Of a DNA stretch of 64,000 nucleotides, positions 42,496-51,700 are shown in pieces. The stretch comes from Janthinobacterium lividum (GTDB lineage: Bacteria > Pseudomonadota > Gammaproteobacteria > Burkholderiales > Burkholderiaceae_D). A model generated the notes under the pieces. It was not told where the DNA came from. It ran no database searches and saw only the letters and a list, made by a program, of their open reading frames with translations. Where the stretch lies: NCBI RefSeq assembly GCF_011601275.1, contig NZ_JAAOLY010000012.1, forward strand, positions 62,001-126,000. Reading direction: 5' to 3'. The translations under genes and the position numbers were made by a program. The stretch's first letter is position 1, and each line of letters begins with the position of its first letter.

Positions 42496-43302
42496 ATGGA
42501 CAGCGTTGGCTGCATAGCCGCCCCATCGTTGATCGCCATGGCCAGCCTCGCCCATTTCCTCCATTTTTCCCGCTTGCAAGGACTTGCCGCCAGCCTGCGC
42601 CAGCTGGGCTGGCGCGACAGCGCGTGGCTGGCCGTGGCGCGCCTGCTGGAAAGCGTGCCGGGCGGGCGCTGCGCGCTGTACCGCTATCAATTCGTGGCGC
42701 AGGCAGTGGCGCCCGGCTCGCTGTGCCGCGGACGCGGCCGATCGATCGCCGTCACGCCTTGCCTGGCGGAAGCGGACTTGCCGCCCGGCCCCGCACGCCG
42801 CCCCGGCGCGCTGCGCGAACGCTATCGGCAAGGCGCGCAATGCCTGGTGGCGCGAGACAAGTCCGGCATGGTTGGCTGGATCTGGCTGCTGCGCCACGGC
42901 TGCCAGGAAGACGAGGTGCGTGCCCGCTATGCGCTGGCGTCGCAGCAATCGTCGTGGGACCTGGACGTGTGGGTGCATCCCGACCAGCGCGGCGGCCTGG
43001 TCTTCGCGCGCCTGTGGGAAGAAGCCAACGCCGTGCTGTACGCGCAGGGCGTGCGCTGGTCGTGCAGCCGCATCTCGCGCTTCAACCGCGCCTCGCTGGG
43101 CGCCCATGCGCGCCTGGGCACGCACGCGCTGGGTATGGCCACCTTTATCCGCTGCGGGCGCTGGCAATGGATGGCCGCCAGCCTGCCGCCGTATATCCAC
43201 CTGTCACGCCGCCCCGACGACATCCCCTGCCTGGCCTTCGATACCTCGTCCCTGCCGCACTACCCTTCCCTGGAGCTGACATGCCGCATCTTGAAGCAGT
43301 AA
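42496..43302 (+). CDS. GNAT-family acetyltransferase in the exosortase A locus
   Basis: The 268-residue protein has a central acetyltransferase core: 'LDVWVHPDQRGGLVFARLWEEAN' (coenzyme-binding strand and helix) followed by 'SRISRFNRASLGAHARLGTHALG'. The N-terminal 100 residues are less recognisable. Acyl transfer to an amine, possibly on the ACP-bound product, is inferred. Alternative start at 42538. The final 22 bases overlap the ACP gene. Confidence 0.7.
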   Translation: MDSVGCIAAPSLIAMASLAHFLHFSRLQGLAASLRQLGWRDSAWLAVARLLESVPGGRCALYRYQFVAQAVAPGSLCRGRGRSIAVTPCLAEADLPPGPARRPGALRERYRQGAQCLVARDKSGMVGWIWLLRHGCQEDEVRARYALASQQSSWDLDVWVHPDQRGGLVFARLWEEANAVLYAQGVRWSCSRISRFNRASLGAHARLGTHALGMATFIRCGRWQWMAASLPPYIHLSRRPDDIPCLAFDTSSLPHYPSLELTCRILKQ

Positions 43303-43526
43303 AACGCATCCTCGACACCACCCTGGGCTTGAACGGGCGCGCGCTGGAAGACCACACGCCGCTGCTGGGCAGCGTACCGGAACTCGATTCGATGGCCGTG
43401 ATCGGCGTGATCGCCGCGCTGGAAGACCATTTCGGCATCATCGTCGCCGACGACGACATCCACGCGCGCCACTTCGCCACCGTCGGCACCCTGCACGATT
43501 TCGTGTTTGCAAAGCTGCGACCATGA
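43281..43526 (+). CDS. acyl carrier protein of the exosortase A locus
   Basis: The 81-residue ACP has the attachment Ser37 in 'ELDSMAV', the site of the 4'-phosphopantetheine arm. Helix I is 'LEAVKRILDTTLGL' and helix II follows the Ser. It carries an activated acyl or amino-acyl group between the ligase, decarboxylase and transferases of the locus. The start at 43281 follows GGAG (six bases), inside the end of the GNAT gene. The 4-base overlap with the hydrolase marks tight coupling. Confidence 0.92.
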   Translation: MPHLEAVKRILDTTLGLNGRALEDHTPLLGSVPELDSMAVIGVIAALEDHFGIIVADDDIHARHFATVGTLHDFVFAKLRP

Positions 43527-44380
43527 ACAGCGCCGCCATCGACGCCCTGCCGCTGCTGCCCTTCTTCCTGCCCGCCAGCGGCGGCCAGCGCTACTGCCTG
43601 CTGCACCTGCCGCCGCCGGGCCGCACAGCACGCGGCGGCATCGTCTACGTGCATCCATTTGCGGAAGAACTCAATAAGAGCCGCCACGTGGCCGCCGCGC
43701 AGGCGCGCGCCTTTGCCGCCGCCGGCTACAGCGTGCTGCAGATCGATCTGTTCGGCTGCGGCGACAGCAGCGGCGACTTTGGCGAAGCGCGCTGGGACAT
43801 CTGGCACAACGACCTGCACCTGGCATGCGCGTGGCTGGCGCAGCGCGTCGACGGCCCATTGACCGTCTGGGGCTTGCGCCTGGGCGCCCTGCTGGCCCTC
43901 GATTTCGCCAGCCGCGCGCCGCTGCCGCTGGCCCGTCTGCTGCTGTGGCAAGCGGAACTCGATGGACGGCGCGTCATCGACCGCTTCCTGCGCCTGCGCC
44001 TGGCGTCGGGCATGCTGGCCGGCGGCGCGCGGGAAGCGCCCGGACATGCGCGCGCCGCACTGGCGAATGGCGAGCCTGTGGAAGTGGCGGGCTACCTGCT
44101 GGCGCCAGAACTGGCGCACGCCATCGATGGTGTCAGCGCTTGCGCCCTGCTCCCGGCGGTGCCGGTCTACTGGCTCGATTACCGGGCGCCGGAACAGGCA
44201 GCCGCGCCCTTGCCGCCGCTGGCGCGCGAATGGCGCGAACAGGGCGCCGCCGTGCACGTGGCCGGCTTCGGCGACGGGTCCTTCTGGCACAGCGGGGAGC
44301 TGCTGGCGTGCCCGCAACTGCTGCACGCCACGCGGGTGCTGTGCCGCGACTGGCTCGACGAGGAAAGGAAGCCGCCATGA
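43523..44380 (+). CDS. exosortase A-associated alpha/beta hydrolase 2
   Basis: The 285-residue alpha/beta-hydrolase-fold protein carries 'VYVHPFAEELNKSRHVAA', a mark of the hydrolase-2 family of these loci. The usual nucleophile elbow is 'WGLRLGAL', with Arg119 where Ser would be, so ordinary esterase catalysis looks absent. It may act as an acyl transferase or a structural subunit. It overlaps both neighbours by 4 bases. Confidence 0.88.
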   Translation: MNSAAIDALPLLPFFLPASGGQRYCLLHLPPPGRTARGGIVYVHPFAEELNKSRHVAAAQARAFAAAGYSVLQIDLFGCGDSSGDFGEARWDIWHNDLHLACAWLAQRVDGPLTVWGLRLGALLALDFASRAPLPLARLLLWQAELDGRRVIDRFLRLRLASGMLAGGAREAPGHARAALANGEPVEVAGYLLAPELAHAIDGVSACALLPAVPVYWLDYRAPEQAAAPLPPLAREWREQGAAVHVAGFGDGSFWHSGELLACPQLLHATRVLCRDWLDEERKPP

Positions 44381-45285
44381 AGCGCGACAGCAGCCAGCAG
44401 CACCTCGCAGAGCACAGCGTGCGCGAGCTGGCGCTGCGCTTTCGCAGCGCGGCAGCCGTTCCCGGTCTCGGTGAGGAGGAGGCGCAGGCGCGCATGGTCG
44501 GCATCCTCAGTCTGCCCGCCGCGCCCGGCCCGCGCGGCGTCTTGATCGTCACGGGCGGGCCGCAGTACCGGGTCGGCAGCCACCGCCAGTTTGTCCTGCT
44601 GGCCCGCGCCCTGGCCGCGCAAGGCTGGCCCGTGCTGCGTTTCGACCTGCGCGGCATGGGCGACAGCGAGGGCAGCGCGCGGGACTACCGCGCCGCCGGT
44701 CCCGACATCGCCGGGGCGCTGGCGCAATTCTTCGATGCCGTGCCGTCCTTGCGCGAAGTGGCGCTGTGGGGCTTGTGCGACGGCGCCACGGCGGCCGCCT
44801 GCCATGCGCCGCGCGACGCGCGCGTCAAAACCCTGGTGCTGCTCAACCCCTGGGTGCGCAGCAGCGCCGGCCTGGCGCGCGCCACCTTGCGCCACTATTA
44901 TTTGCCGCGCCTGCTGCAAGGCGCGTTCTGGCGCAAGCTGGCCGGCGGCGGACTGCAGCTGGCCGCCAGCCTGGCCTCGCTGCGGAAGATGGCGGCGGCC
45001 ACGCGGCAGATGCCCGGGCAGGAAGACGATGCGCCGGCGCCAGCCCTGCTGCAGGCGCTGACGCAGTTCCAGGGCCGGGTGCTGCTCATTCTCAGTGGCG
45101 ACGACCTCGGTGCGCGCGAGTGGCAGGCCCTGCTCGATGGCGATGCGGCGTGGCGCAGCCTGGCCGCGCGCGCGCAATGGACGCAGGCGCAGGTCGCTGG
45201 CGCCAACCACACCTTTGCCAGCGCCGTCTGGCGCGGCGAAGTCGAACAACTATGCGCGCATTGGCTGCTATCATGCCGGGACTGA
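44377..45285 (+). CDS. exosortase A-associated alpha/beta hydrolase 1
   Basis: The 302-residue hydrolase-fold protein has the oxyanion-side motif 'TGGPQYRVGSHRQF' near 58-71, 'FDLRGMGDSEG' near 89, a Cys-nucleophile elbow 'WGLCDGATA' with Cys134, and a late His in 'GANHTF'. A Cys nucleophile suggests a thioesterase-like or acyltransferase step, fitting the ACP. It overlaps the hydrolase-2 stop (ATGA). Confidence 0.88.
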   Translation: MKRDSSQQHLAEHSVRELALRFRSAAAVPGLGEEEAQARMVGILSLPAAPGPRGVLIVTGGPQYRVGSHRQFVLLARALAAQGWPVLRFDLRGMGDSEGSARDYRAAGPDIAGALAQFFDAVPSLREVALWGLCDGATAAACHAPRDARVKTLVLLNPWVRSSAGLARATLRHYYLPRLLQGAFWRKLAGGGLQLAASLASLRKMAAATRQMPGQEDDAPAPALLQALTQFQGRVLLILSGDDLGAREWQALLDGDAAWRSLAARAQWTQAQVAGANHTFASAVWRGEVEQLCAHWLLSCRD

Positions 45286-46547
45286 CGCCCAAACGGGTAC
45301 TGATGGTAGCCTACCATTTTCCGCCGCTTGCTGGCGGCAGCGGCATCCTGCGCACCCTGGGTTTTGCGCGCCATTTGCCGGACTGCGGCTGGCAGCCGCT
45401 GGTGCTCAGCCCCAGTGCTGGCGCGTACGCGCAGCAGGGCGACTCGCAACTGGCCCACATCAGCGCGCAAGCCACCGTGCGGCGCACCCTGGCGCTGGAC
45501 GCGGCGCGCCATTTGGCCATCGCCGGGCGCTATCCGCGCTGCCTGGCCCTGCCCGACCGCTGGAGTTCTTGGTGGCTCAGCGCCGTGCCGGCCGGCCTGC
45601 GCATGATCCGCGAATACCGCCCCGACGCCATCTGGTCGACGTACCCGATCGCCACGGCGCACCTGATCGCGATGACCTTGCAAAAACTCAGCGGCCTGCC
45701 GTGGATCGCCGACCAGCGCGACCCCATGCTCGATGACAGCGACCCGCTGGCGCCGTATCCGCCCGAACCGCGCCTGCACCGCATGCATGCGTGGATCGAA
45801 CAGCGCATCGCGGCGCGCAGCGCGGCCATCGTCTGCACCACGCCGGGCGCTGTCGATGCGCACCGGCGGCGCCTGGCGCAGGTGACGCGCGAGCACTTCC
45901 ACCTGATCGAAAATGGCCATGATGATGACGCGGGCAGCGCGCTGCAGCAGGGGCCGCACGGCCACCGCAGCCGCTTTTTGCTGCTGCACAGCGGCGTGAT
46001 CTACCCGTCCGAGCGCGACCCGCAAGCGCTGTTCGAGGCCCTGGCCCGGCTGCGCCACGACGGCGTGCTGCATGCGCGCAATTTCCAGCTGGTGCTGCGC
46101 GCCACGGGCCACGATGCGTGGCTGGCGGGCCTGCTGGTGAAATACGGCATCGGGGACCTGGTGAGCCTGGAACCGTTGCAGCCGCACGGCGCGGCGCTGC
46201 AGGAAATGCTGGCCGCCGACGGCTTGCTGCTGCTGCAGGCGGCTAACTGCAACGCGCAGATTCCCGCCAAGCTGTATGAATACCTGCGTTGCCGCCGCCC
46301 CATCCTGGCGCTGACCGACCTGGCCGGCGACAGCGCGGCCAAGCTGCGCCACTGCGGCATCGACACCATCGGCCAGCTGGCGTCGAGCGGCGACTGCGCG
46401 CGCGCGCTGCTGCGCTTCCTGGAACTGGCGCGCCAGGGCCGCGCACCGCTGGCCAGTGCCACCGCCATCGCCCTGCAATCGCGGCAAGCCCGCTGCAACG
46501 CCCTGGCCGATTTGCTCGACCAGGTCAGCCACAGGAGTCTCCCATGA
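45273..46547 (+). CDS. glycosyltransferase of the exosortase A locus
   Basis: The 424-residue protein begins 'MPGLTPKRVLMVAYHFPPLAGGSG', a common opening of GT4 enzymes. Mid-protein 'GLPWIADQRDPM' and the C-terminal 'QIPAKLYEYLRCRRPILAL' also fit that family. The ATG at 45252 is an alternative; no strong ribosome site is seen for either. It overlaps hydrolase 1 by 13 bases. The sugar is unknown. Confidence 0.8.
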   Translation: MPGLTPKRVLMVAYHFPPLAGGSGILRTLGFARHLPDCGWQPLVLSPSAGAYAQQGDSQLAHISAQATVRRTLALDAARHLAIAGRYPRCLALPDRWSSWWLSAVPAGLRMIREYRPDAIWSTYPIATAHLIAMTLQKLSGLPWIADQRDPMLDDSDPLAPYPPEPRLHRMHAWIEQRIAARSAAIVCTTPGAVDAHRRRLAQVTREHFHLIENGHDDDAGSALQQGPHGHRSRFLLLHSGVIYPSERDPQALFEALARLRHDGVLHARNFQLVLRATGHDAWLAGLLVKYGIGDLVSLEPLQPHGAALQEMLAADGLLLLQAANCNAQIPAKLYEYLRCRRPILALTDLAGDSAAKLRHCGIDTIGQLASSGDCARALLRFLELARQGRAPLASATAIALQSRQARCNALADLLDQVSHRSLP

Positions 46548-47245
46548 AGCATCCCTTGTTTGCCTGCGCCCTCGCCGCCTGCTGCGCCAGCGCTGGCGCC
46601 GCCGTCTGCCCGCCCTACGTCAAGCATACGCCGGGCGGCGACTACACGAGCGCGGAAGACCGAGACGGTCTGTCCGTGGTCGAGAAATTCCATTTTTCGC
46701 GCGCCGTGGAAACGCTCACGCAAGGCATGACGGGCAGCCTGGGCGCCGATATCGGCTACACGCTCGAACACTTCCCGAATCACCACCGGGCGCTGGCCTC
46801 GATGGCAAAGCTCGGCCTGCGCCTGAAAAGCGCGCAGCCGGTGGGCGCCCGCTACACGGTGAACTGCTACTTTGAACGCGCGATCGCCTTTGCGCCGCAC
46901 GACGTGACGGCGCGCATGGTGTACGCCAGCTACCTGCTGGCCACGGCCAAGGACGCGGCCGCGCTGGAACAGCTGGACGCGGCCAGCCGCCTGGCACCCG
47001 AACAGGCCACCATCCAGTACAACCTGGGCCTGATGTATGTCAAAAAGAAGGAGTACGAGAAGGCCAGCGCGCACGCGCAAAAAGCCTATGCGCTGGGCTT
47101 TCCCCTGCCGGGCCTGAAAAACAAGCTGAAGGCGGCGGGCAAGTGGAAAGAACCGCCGCCAGCGCCCGCCGTCGTGGCAGCGAAGGAGGCACCGAAAACG
47201 GAAGAAGCGGCCGTACCACCGGTCGAAGAGCCTAGCGGGGAATGA
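46544..47245 (+). CDS. secreted TPR-type protein at the end of the exosortase A operon
   Basis: The 233-residue protein has a signal peptide ('HPLFACALAACCASAGA') and a helical repeat core with TPR-like signatures ('AIAFAPHDVTARMVYASYLLATA' and 'ATIQYNLGLMYVKKKEYEKA'). It ends in a Pro/Ala/Glu tail. A periplasmic scaffolding role for polymer assembly is inferred. It overlaps the glycosyltransferase stop (ATGA) and ends 14 bases into the convergent gene. Confidence 0.75.
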   Translation: MKHPLFACALAACCASAGAAVCPPYVKHTPGGDYTSAEDRDGLSVVEKFHFSRAVETLTQGMTGSLGADIGYTLEHFPNHHRALASMAKLGLRLKSAQPVGARYTVNCYFERAIAFAPHDVTARMVYASYLLATAKDAAALEQLDAASRLAPEQATIQYNLGLMYVKKKEYEKASAHAQKAYALGFPLPGLKNKLKAAGKWKEPPPAPAVVAAKEAPKTEEAAVPPVEEPSGE

Positions 47246-47969
47246 CGGCCGGCCGCCGCGCCATGCTCAGATGCCCCGTCGGCGAAGCGGCCAGCGCGGC
47301 GGTCAGGTCGCGCCGCGACTGCGCCTTGTCGTCAGCCTCGCTGATGTACGCCAGTTCGGCCGGCTGCAGCACCGTGACAGTCAGCAGCATCACTTCGCCA
47401 TATGACGTGTCGAACGATGGGGGAATGCTGCTTGCCCCCTGAGCCAGCAGCACCCCCACCTGTCCGTTTTCGTCTTCCAGTCCCTCTGGCGCCTGCTGCA
47501 AGTCCAGCACCATCGACACGCTGCCGTGGCGCTGCACCAGCAAATCAATGGAGCCGTGGTCGGCCACGTTCTGGCTGACCTCGTAGATCAGGTCGAACAG
47601 CCAGGACTGCGCTACGTCCTTGCCGTCGAAGGCGGACAGCGGCGCTTCGATGCACACTTCCAGCAGGTGGCCGCGCGGGACAAACACGTCGTCGTCATCT
47701 TCGAACGGGTCGCTCAGGCCATCGCTGGCAAGGATCAGTGAATCGGCGCGGCGGATCACGCGCCAGGCCTGGCGCAGCGATGGCCAGCGCGGGCCATTCA
47801 CGAAGGCGGGATTGAGCAGCGGCGCCAGCACGTCGGCGTCGATGGCGCCCAAGGTGGCATAAAATGCGTCGCGCGCGGCGCAGGCCGTAGCCAGCATCTG
47901 CGCGCCCGCTTCCTTGCCGACGACGGCGTCGTCCGGCTGCGGCACTGGCGGGAAAGTATTTTCAGTCAT
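47232..47969 (-). CDS. possible suppressor-of-fused-like domain protein
   Basis: The 245-residue soluble protein resembles bacterial suppressor-of-fused (SUFU-like) proteins in layout: 'ASDGLSDPFEDDDD' near 80, 'GHLLEVCIEAPL' near 99, 'WLFDLIYEVSQNVADHG' near 121-137 and 'VLLAQGASSIPPSF' later. This call is by resemblance only; unrelated hypothetical families could fit. Acidic. Function unknown in bacteria, often near toxin systems. It lies 18 bases upstream of the DUF6678-like gene's stop on the same strand. Confidence 0.5.
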   Translation of the reverse strand: MTENTFPPVPQPDDAVVGKEAGAQMLATACAARDAFYATLGAIDADVLAPLLNPAFVNGPRWPSLRQAWRVIRRADSLILASDGLSDPFEDDDDVFVPRGHLLEVCIEAPLSAFDGKDVAQSWLFDLIYEVSQNVADHGSIDLLVQRHGSVSMVLDLQQAPEGLEDENGQVGVLLAQGASSIPPSFDTSYGEVMLLTVTVLQPAELAYISEADDKAQSRRDLTAALAASPTGHLSMARRPAVIPR

Positions 47970-47986
47970 GGGGGTACTCTTGAATA

Positions 47987-48424
47987 TTAATCAGCAGGAG
48001 GAAAGTCGTGATAATTACGGGGCAGATAACCCCAGATGCGCGCCACCCGGTCCCGCACCTCGAAATCGAAACCGATGCGTTGGAGTTCGGGCACGATCCA
48101 CACGCCGTGGTCGATGATTTTTTTCGGCAGCAGCATGGCCACGTGTTCTTCCGAGTACAGGCTGATGTCGAACCATTCCACGCCCAGGAACGGGAACGGC
48201 GGGTGGTAATCCCACTCCGTGTCCCAGCGCGACACGTAGCCGGACACGGAACCGTAGCGGTACGATGGCGCCCAGTCGGTCCGCCCGCGCATGAAGGCCA
48301 GCAGTTCGTTCCACTTGCAGTCGTTGGCGGCGCCGGCCAGGTTGCGCCGCGCGATGTGGCCGCGCAGCTTGCGCTTGATATCGTCGCCGCCGGCGTCGGC
48401 CAGCGGCAGGCTGGCCTCTGCCAT
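47987..48424 (-). CDS. DUF6678-like small protein
   Basis: The 145-residue protein starts one base inside the purT stop (TGATG), so it is coupled to purT. The core 'YGSVSGYVSRWDTEWDYHPPF' and 'VEWFDISLYSEEHVAMLLPK' match what I recall of the DUF6678 family, which has no known role. No signal peptide. The longer open frame upstream is purT in another frame. Confidence 0.65.
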   Translation of the reverse strand: MAEASLPLADAGGDDIKRKLRGHIARRNLAGAANDCKWNELLAFMRGRTDWAPSYRYGSVSGYVSRWDTEWDYHPPFPFLGVEWFDISLYSEEHVAMLLPKKIIDHGVWIVPELQRIGFDFEVRDRVARIWGYLPRNYHDFPPAD

Positions 48425-49653
48425 CAGCGGGCCACCGGTTTCACTTTCGACGCGGCCAGCACGGCGCGCTGGCGGGCCGTATCGATATCTTCGGCTGTGG
48501 CCAGCGCCACGCCCATGCGGCGGCGGGCGAACGACTCCGGCTTGCCGAACAGGCGCAAGTCCGCGCCCGGCACCATCAAGGCCTCGGCCACGCCTTCGAA
48601 GGCGATGCCTTTCGCTTCCAGCTGGCCGTAGATGACGGCCGAGGCGCCGGGCGAACGCAGCGCCACGTTGACGGGCAGGCCGAGGATGGCTTTCGCGTGC
48701 AGCTCGAATTCGCTCTGCACCTGGCTGGCCATGGTGACCATGCCCGTGTCGTGCGGACGGGGGCTCACTTCCGAGAACCACACCATGTCGTCCTTGACGA
48801 ACAGCTCCACGCCGAACAGGCCCAGGCCGCCGAGGTTGTCCGTCACCTTGCGCGCGATCTCGCGCGAGCGTTCCAGGGCCAGCGGCGCCATGCGGGCCGG
48901 CTGCCACGATTCCACGTAGTCGCCATGCACCTGCAAGTGTCCGATCGGCTCGCAAAACTGCGTCTCGATCTGTCCCGAGGCGCCGACGGCACGCACCGTC
49001 AGCAGGGTGATTTCGTAGTCGAAGTCGATGAAACCCTCGACGATGACGCGGCCCGTATCGACACGGCTGCCGCTGGCCGCATACGCCCATGCCGCGTCCA
49101 CGTCTTGCGCGCTATCGAGCTTGGACTGGCCCTTGCCCGACGACGACATCACGGGTTTCACCACGCACGGAAAACCGATTTCCTGGCAGGCAAGCTGCAA
49201 CTCCTGCAGGCTGCTGGCGAAGCGGTATGGCGACGTGGCCACGCCCAGGGTTTCGGCGGCCAGGGTGCGGATGCCTTCGCGGTTCATCGTCAGCACGGCC
49301 GCGCGCGCGTTCGGGATGCACGTGATTTGCCCGGCAGCTTCCAACGCCGCCAGGGTGTCGGTGGCGATGGCTTCGATTTCGGGCACGATCAAATCGGGTT
49401 TTTCCAGGTCGATCAGGGCCGCCAGGGCCACGCCGTCGCTCATGTCGATCACGTGCGAGCGGTGCGCCACCGGGTGACCCGGCGCGTTCGGATAGCGGTC
49501 GACGGCGATCACTTCCACGCCCAGGCGCTGCAGCGACATGATCACTTCCTTGCCCAGTTCACCCGAGCCCAGCAGCATGACCTTGATGGCGGTGGAAGAC
49601 AGGGGCGTGCCGAAGGTGCGGGGCGCGATGGTGTTGCTGGTGCTGATAGTCAT
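48424..49653 (-). CDS. purT: phosphoribosylglycinamide formyltransferase 2
   Basis: This 409-residue ATP-grasp enzyme uses formate and ATP to formylate GAR in purine synthesis, the folate-independent alternative to PurN. It has '[21 protein letters not shown]' near 25-45, '[16 protein letters not shown]' near 153, '[13 protein letters not shown]' near 286 and normal length. The start at 49653 begins '[10 protein letters not shown]'. The 92-base region between purT and the VOC gene holds a strong hairpin (see 49678-49713). Confidence 0.97.
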   Translation of the reverse strand: MTISTSNTIAPRTFGTPLSSTAIKVMLLGSGELGKEVIMSLQRLGVEVIAVDRYPNAPGHPVAHRSHVIDMSDGVALAALIDLEKPDLIVPEIEAIATDTLAALEAAGQITCIPNARAAVLTMNREGIRTLAAETLGVATSPYRFASSLQELQLACQEIGFPCVVKPVMSSSGKGQSKLDSAQDVDAAWAYAASGSRVDTGRVIVEGFIDFDYEITLLTVRAVGASGQIETQFCEPIGHLQVHGDYVESWQPARMAPLALERSREIARKVTDNLGGLGLFGVELFVKDDMVWFSEVSPRPHDTGMVTMASQVQSEFELHAKAILGLPVNVALRSPGASAVIYGQLEAKGIAFEGVAEALMVPGADLRLFGKPESFARRRMGVALATAEDIDTARQRAVLAASKVKPVAR

Positions 49654-49677
49654 GGGCAGGGTCAATCTGGCAATGGA

Positions 49678-49713
49678 AAGATGGCCGGAACTATAGCAAA
49701 TGCCGGCCATCTT
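49678..49713. promoter_or_regulatory. 11-bp inverted repeat upstream of purT
   Basis: AAGATGGCCGG (49678-49688) and CCGGCCATCTT (49703-49713) are perfectly complementary with a 14-base loop. On the minus strand the loop holds TATAGT, a possible -10 box for purT. It lies just after the VOC gene stop, so it could also be a terminator. No PurR operator was seen. Confidence 0.55.
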
Positions 49714-49745
49714 GGACAGGGCGCACCGCTGCCTGACGGGCCAGG

Positions 49746-50243
49746 CTAGCCCGCATACGCCCGCTTGATCTGCTCGATGTCGATTTTTTTCATGCCCATC
49801 ATGGCTTTCATCACGCGCTGAGCCTTGACGGGATCGGGGTCGCCCAGCAGCTTGACCATGAGGGTGGGCACAATTTGCCACGATACCCCGAACTGGTCCT
49901 TGAGCCAGCCGCATTGCTGCGCTTCCGGCGGCCCGCCTTCGGACAGCTGGTTCCAGTAGTGGTCGACTTCGTCCTGGGTTTCGCAATTGACCTGGAACGA
50001 GATCGCCTCGGAAAACTGGAACAAGGGACCGCCGTTCAAGCCCGTAAACGTCTGGCCGTCCAGCTCGAACGCCACCGTCAGCACGCTGCCCGGCTCCTGG
50101 CCGTGGATTTCCTTGCCTTCCTCGCCATAGCGCAGGATCTGGCCGATCTTCGAATTGGGGAAAATCCCCGTATAAAACAGGGCCGCCGCCTCGGCGTGGC
50201 CGTTGAACCATAAACACGGGGTAATCTTTTGTATGCTGTGCAT
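49746..50243 (-). CDS. VOC-superfamily protein (PhnB-like)
   Basis: The 165-residue protein has the VOC/glyoxalase-like fold seen in PhnB-type proteins: '[25 protein letters not shown]' at the start, '[19 protein letters not shown]' near 48, '[12 protein letters not shown]' near 115, then a tail '[16 protein letters not shown]'. The biochemical role is unsettled; many are annotated as methyltransferase-like but are not. The start follows GGGAGACATC. Confidence 0.8.
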   Translation of the reverse strand: MHSIQKITPCLWFNGHAEAAALFYTGIFPNSKIGQILRYGEEGKEIHGQEPGSVLTVAFELDGQTFTGLNGGPLFQFSEAISFQVNCETQDEVDHYWNQLSEGGPPEAQQCGWLKDQFGVSWQIVPTLMVKLLGDPDPVKAQRVMKAMMGMKKIDIEQIKRAYAG

Positions 50244-50335
50244 GATGTCTCCCTTGGCCGGTGTGTGGATTAGCTTCGCTAATATAATCACTATTGCGTC
50301 GGCATGGCGCGCGGATTGCGCCTGTTTTGAGCCGG

Positions 50336-51700
50336 CTACCGTTCAGTAATAGCCTCCCGCCCCAGCACGCCAGCGCTGGCCAGCAGCCGCAGCCGGGCCG
50401 AACGCCATTCCGCCTGGCAACGGATACGCTCCTGCTGCGCCTCGAGCAGCGCCGACTGCGTGTTCAGCATTTCCAGGATATCGGCCGCGCCCAGACCGAA
50501 CTTGCGCTGCACGCTGGCCAGGGCATCGCGTGCCGCGTCCAGCCACGCTTGCGACGCGGCCAGGTTGGCCAGCGCCGTGCTTGCTTCCGCATGCGTTTTC
50601 ACCAGCTCCATCAGGGTCTGCTGCTGCACTTCTTCGGCTTCCGCTTCCCTTTGCCCGGCCTGCGCCAGCGCGCCGCGCACCTTGTAGTGGCGCGCAAAAC
50701 CGTCGAACAGGGGAATGTTCAATGAGATGCCCACCAGGGTTTCGCGCGTGGACGCGGCGGACAAGCCCTGGTTGGGGCGGCCGTTCTGGTAGATATTGGC
50801 CGTCAGGTCGATGCTGGGGCGGCCTTCCGACTCGGTCACGGCCACCCGTTCGCGTGCGGCCGCCAGTTGCGCCTGCGCGGCCACAATGGCCGGGTGCCGC
50901 GCCTGGGCCAGCGCCAGCCAAGTGTGCAAATCTTCACGCAGGCCAGCCACCGGGGCATCCGCATCGTCATCCAGCACCACACCCGCCTCAGCCGGCAAAC
51001 CCAGCGTATAGACGAGCACGGCGCGGGCCTTCCGGAATTCGCCATCGGCGCGGCTGGCGCCCAGGGCCGCCTTGGCCAGCGCGCTCGTCGCCTGCAGGGT
51101 GTCGCTGTGCGAGCCGAGGCCCCGCTGCGCGCGGCGCTGCGTGGCCTGCACCGTTTCATTGGCCAGCGCCTGGTATTCCTCGCGCATCCGCACGCTGGCG
51201 CGCGCCGTCTGCGCGTCGAAATACGCGCTGACGGTGGCCGCCAGGGTCTTTTGCAGCACGGCGTCGCGGTTGGCCAGGGCCGAGTCCAGCATCGCTTGCG
51301 CCGAACGCCGGCCCGCCGCGCGCCCGCCGAAATCGAACAGGCGCCAGGACAGATTCAGCGAACCCGTATTGCTGGCCAGGCTGCCGGACGGCGTGCTCGC
51401 GCCCGGATAGGCCGTGCGGTCGTGCACCCGGCTCAGGCCCGCATTCAGGGTCGGCAAAAAGGCGGCCCTGGCCTCGCCCACCCCGGCCGCCTGCAACCGT
51501 ATGCCGGCCCAGGCGCCGTGTACCTGCGCGTTGCGGCACAGGGCCAGGTCGACGGCCGCCGGCAGGGTCAATGGCACGCTCGCCTCGTACGCGGACGGGC
51601 ATGGCGCGGCCTCAAGCTCGCCCGCCTGCGCCACAACACTGGCCAGCAGCAAGCTGGCTGCGATGGCGATGGTGGCCATGGCGCGGCCTCTAGCGTTCAT
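50336..51700 (-). CDS. TolC-family outer-membrane channel of the RTX secretion operon
   Basis: The 454-residue protein has a signal peptide and two TolC-type repeats with '[19 protein letters not shown]' and long helices rich in Ala. It has a conserved '[16 protein letters not shown]' mid-protein beta-strand motif. It should dock with the HlyD-type adaptor and let the RTX protein leave the cell. The first 11 codon bases overlap the adaptor gene; GGAGG precedes the start. Confidence 0.9.
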   Translation of the reverse strand: MNARGRAMATIAIAASLLLASVVAQAGELEAAPCPSAYEASVPLTLPAAVDLALCRNAQVHGAWAGIRLQAAGVGEARAAFLPTLNAGLSRVHDRTAYPGASTPSGSLASNTGSLNLSWRLFDFGGRAAGRRSAQAMLDSALANRDAVLQKTLAATVSAYFDAQTARASVRMREEYQALANETVQATQRRAQRGLGSHSDTLQATSALAKAALGASRADGEFRKARAVLVYTLGLPAEAGVVLDDDADAPVAGLREDLHTWLALAQARHPAIVAAQAQLAAARERVAVTESEGRPSIDLTANIYQNGRPNQGLSAASTRETLVGISLNIPLFDGFARHYKVRGALAQAGQREAEAEEVQQQTLMELVKTHAEASTALANLAASQAWLDAARDALASVQRKFGLGAADILEMLNTQSALLEAQQERIRCQAEWRSARLRLLASAGVLGREAITER

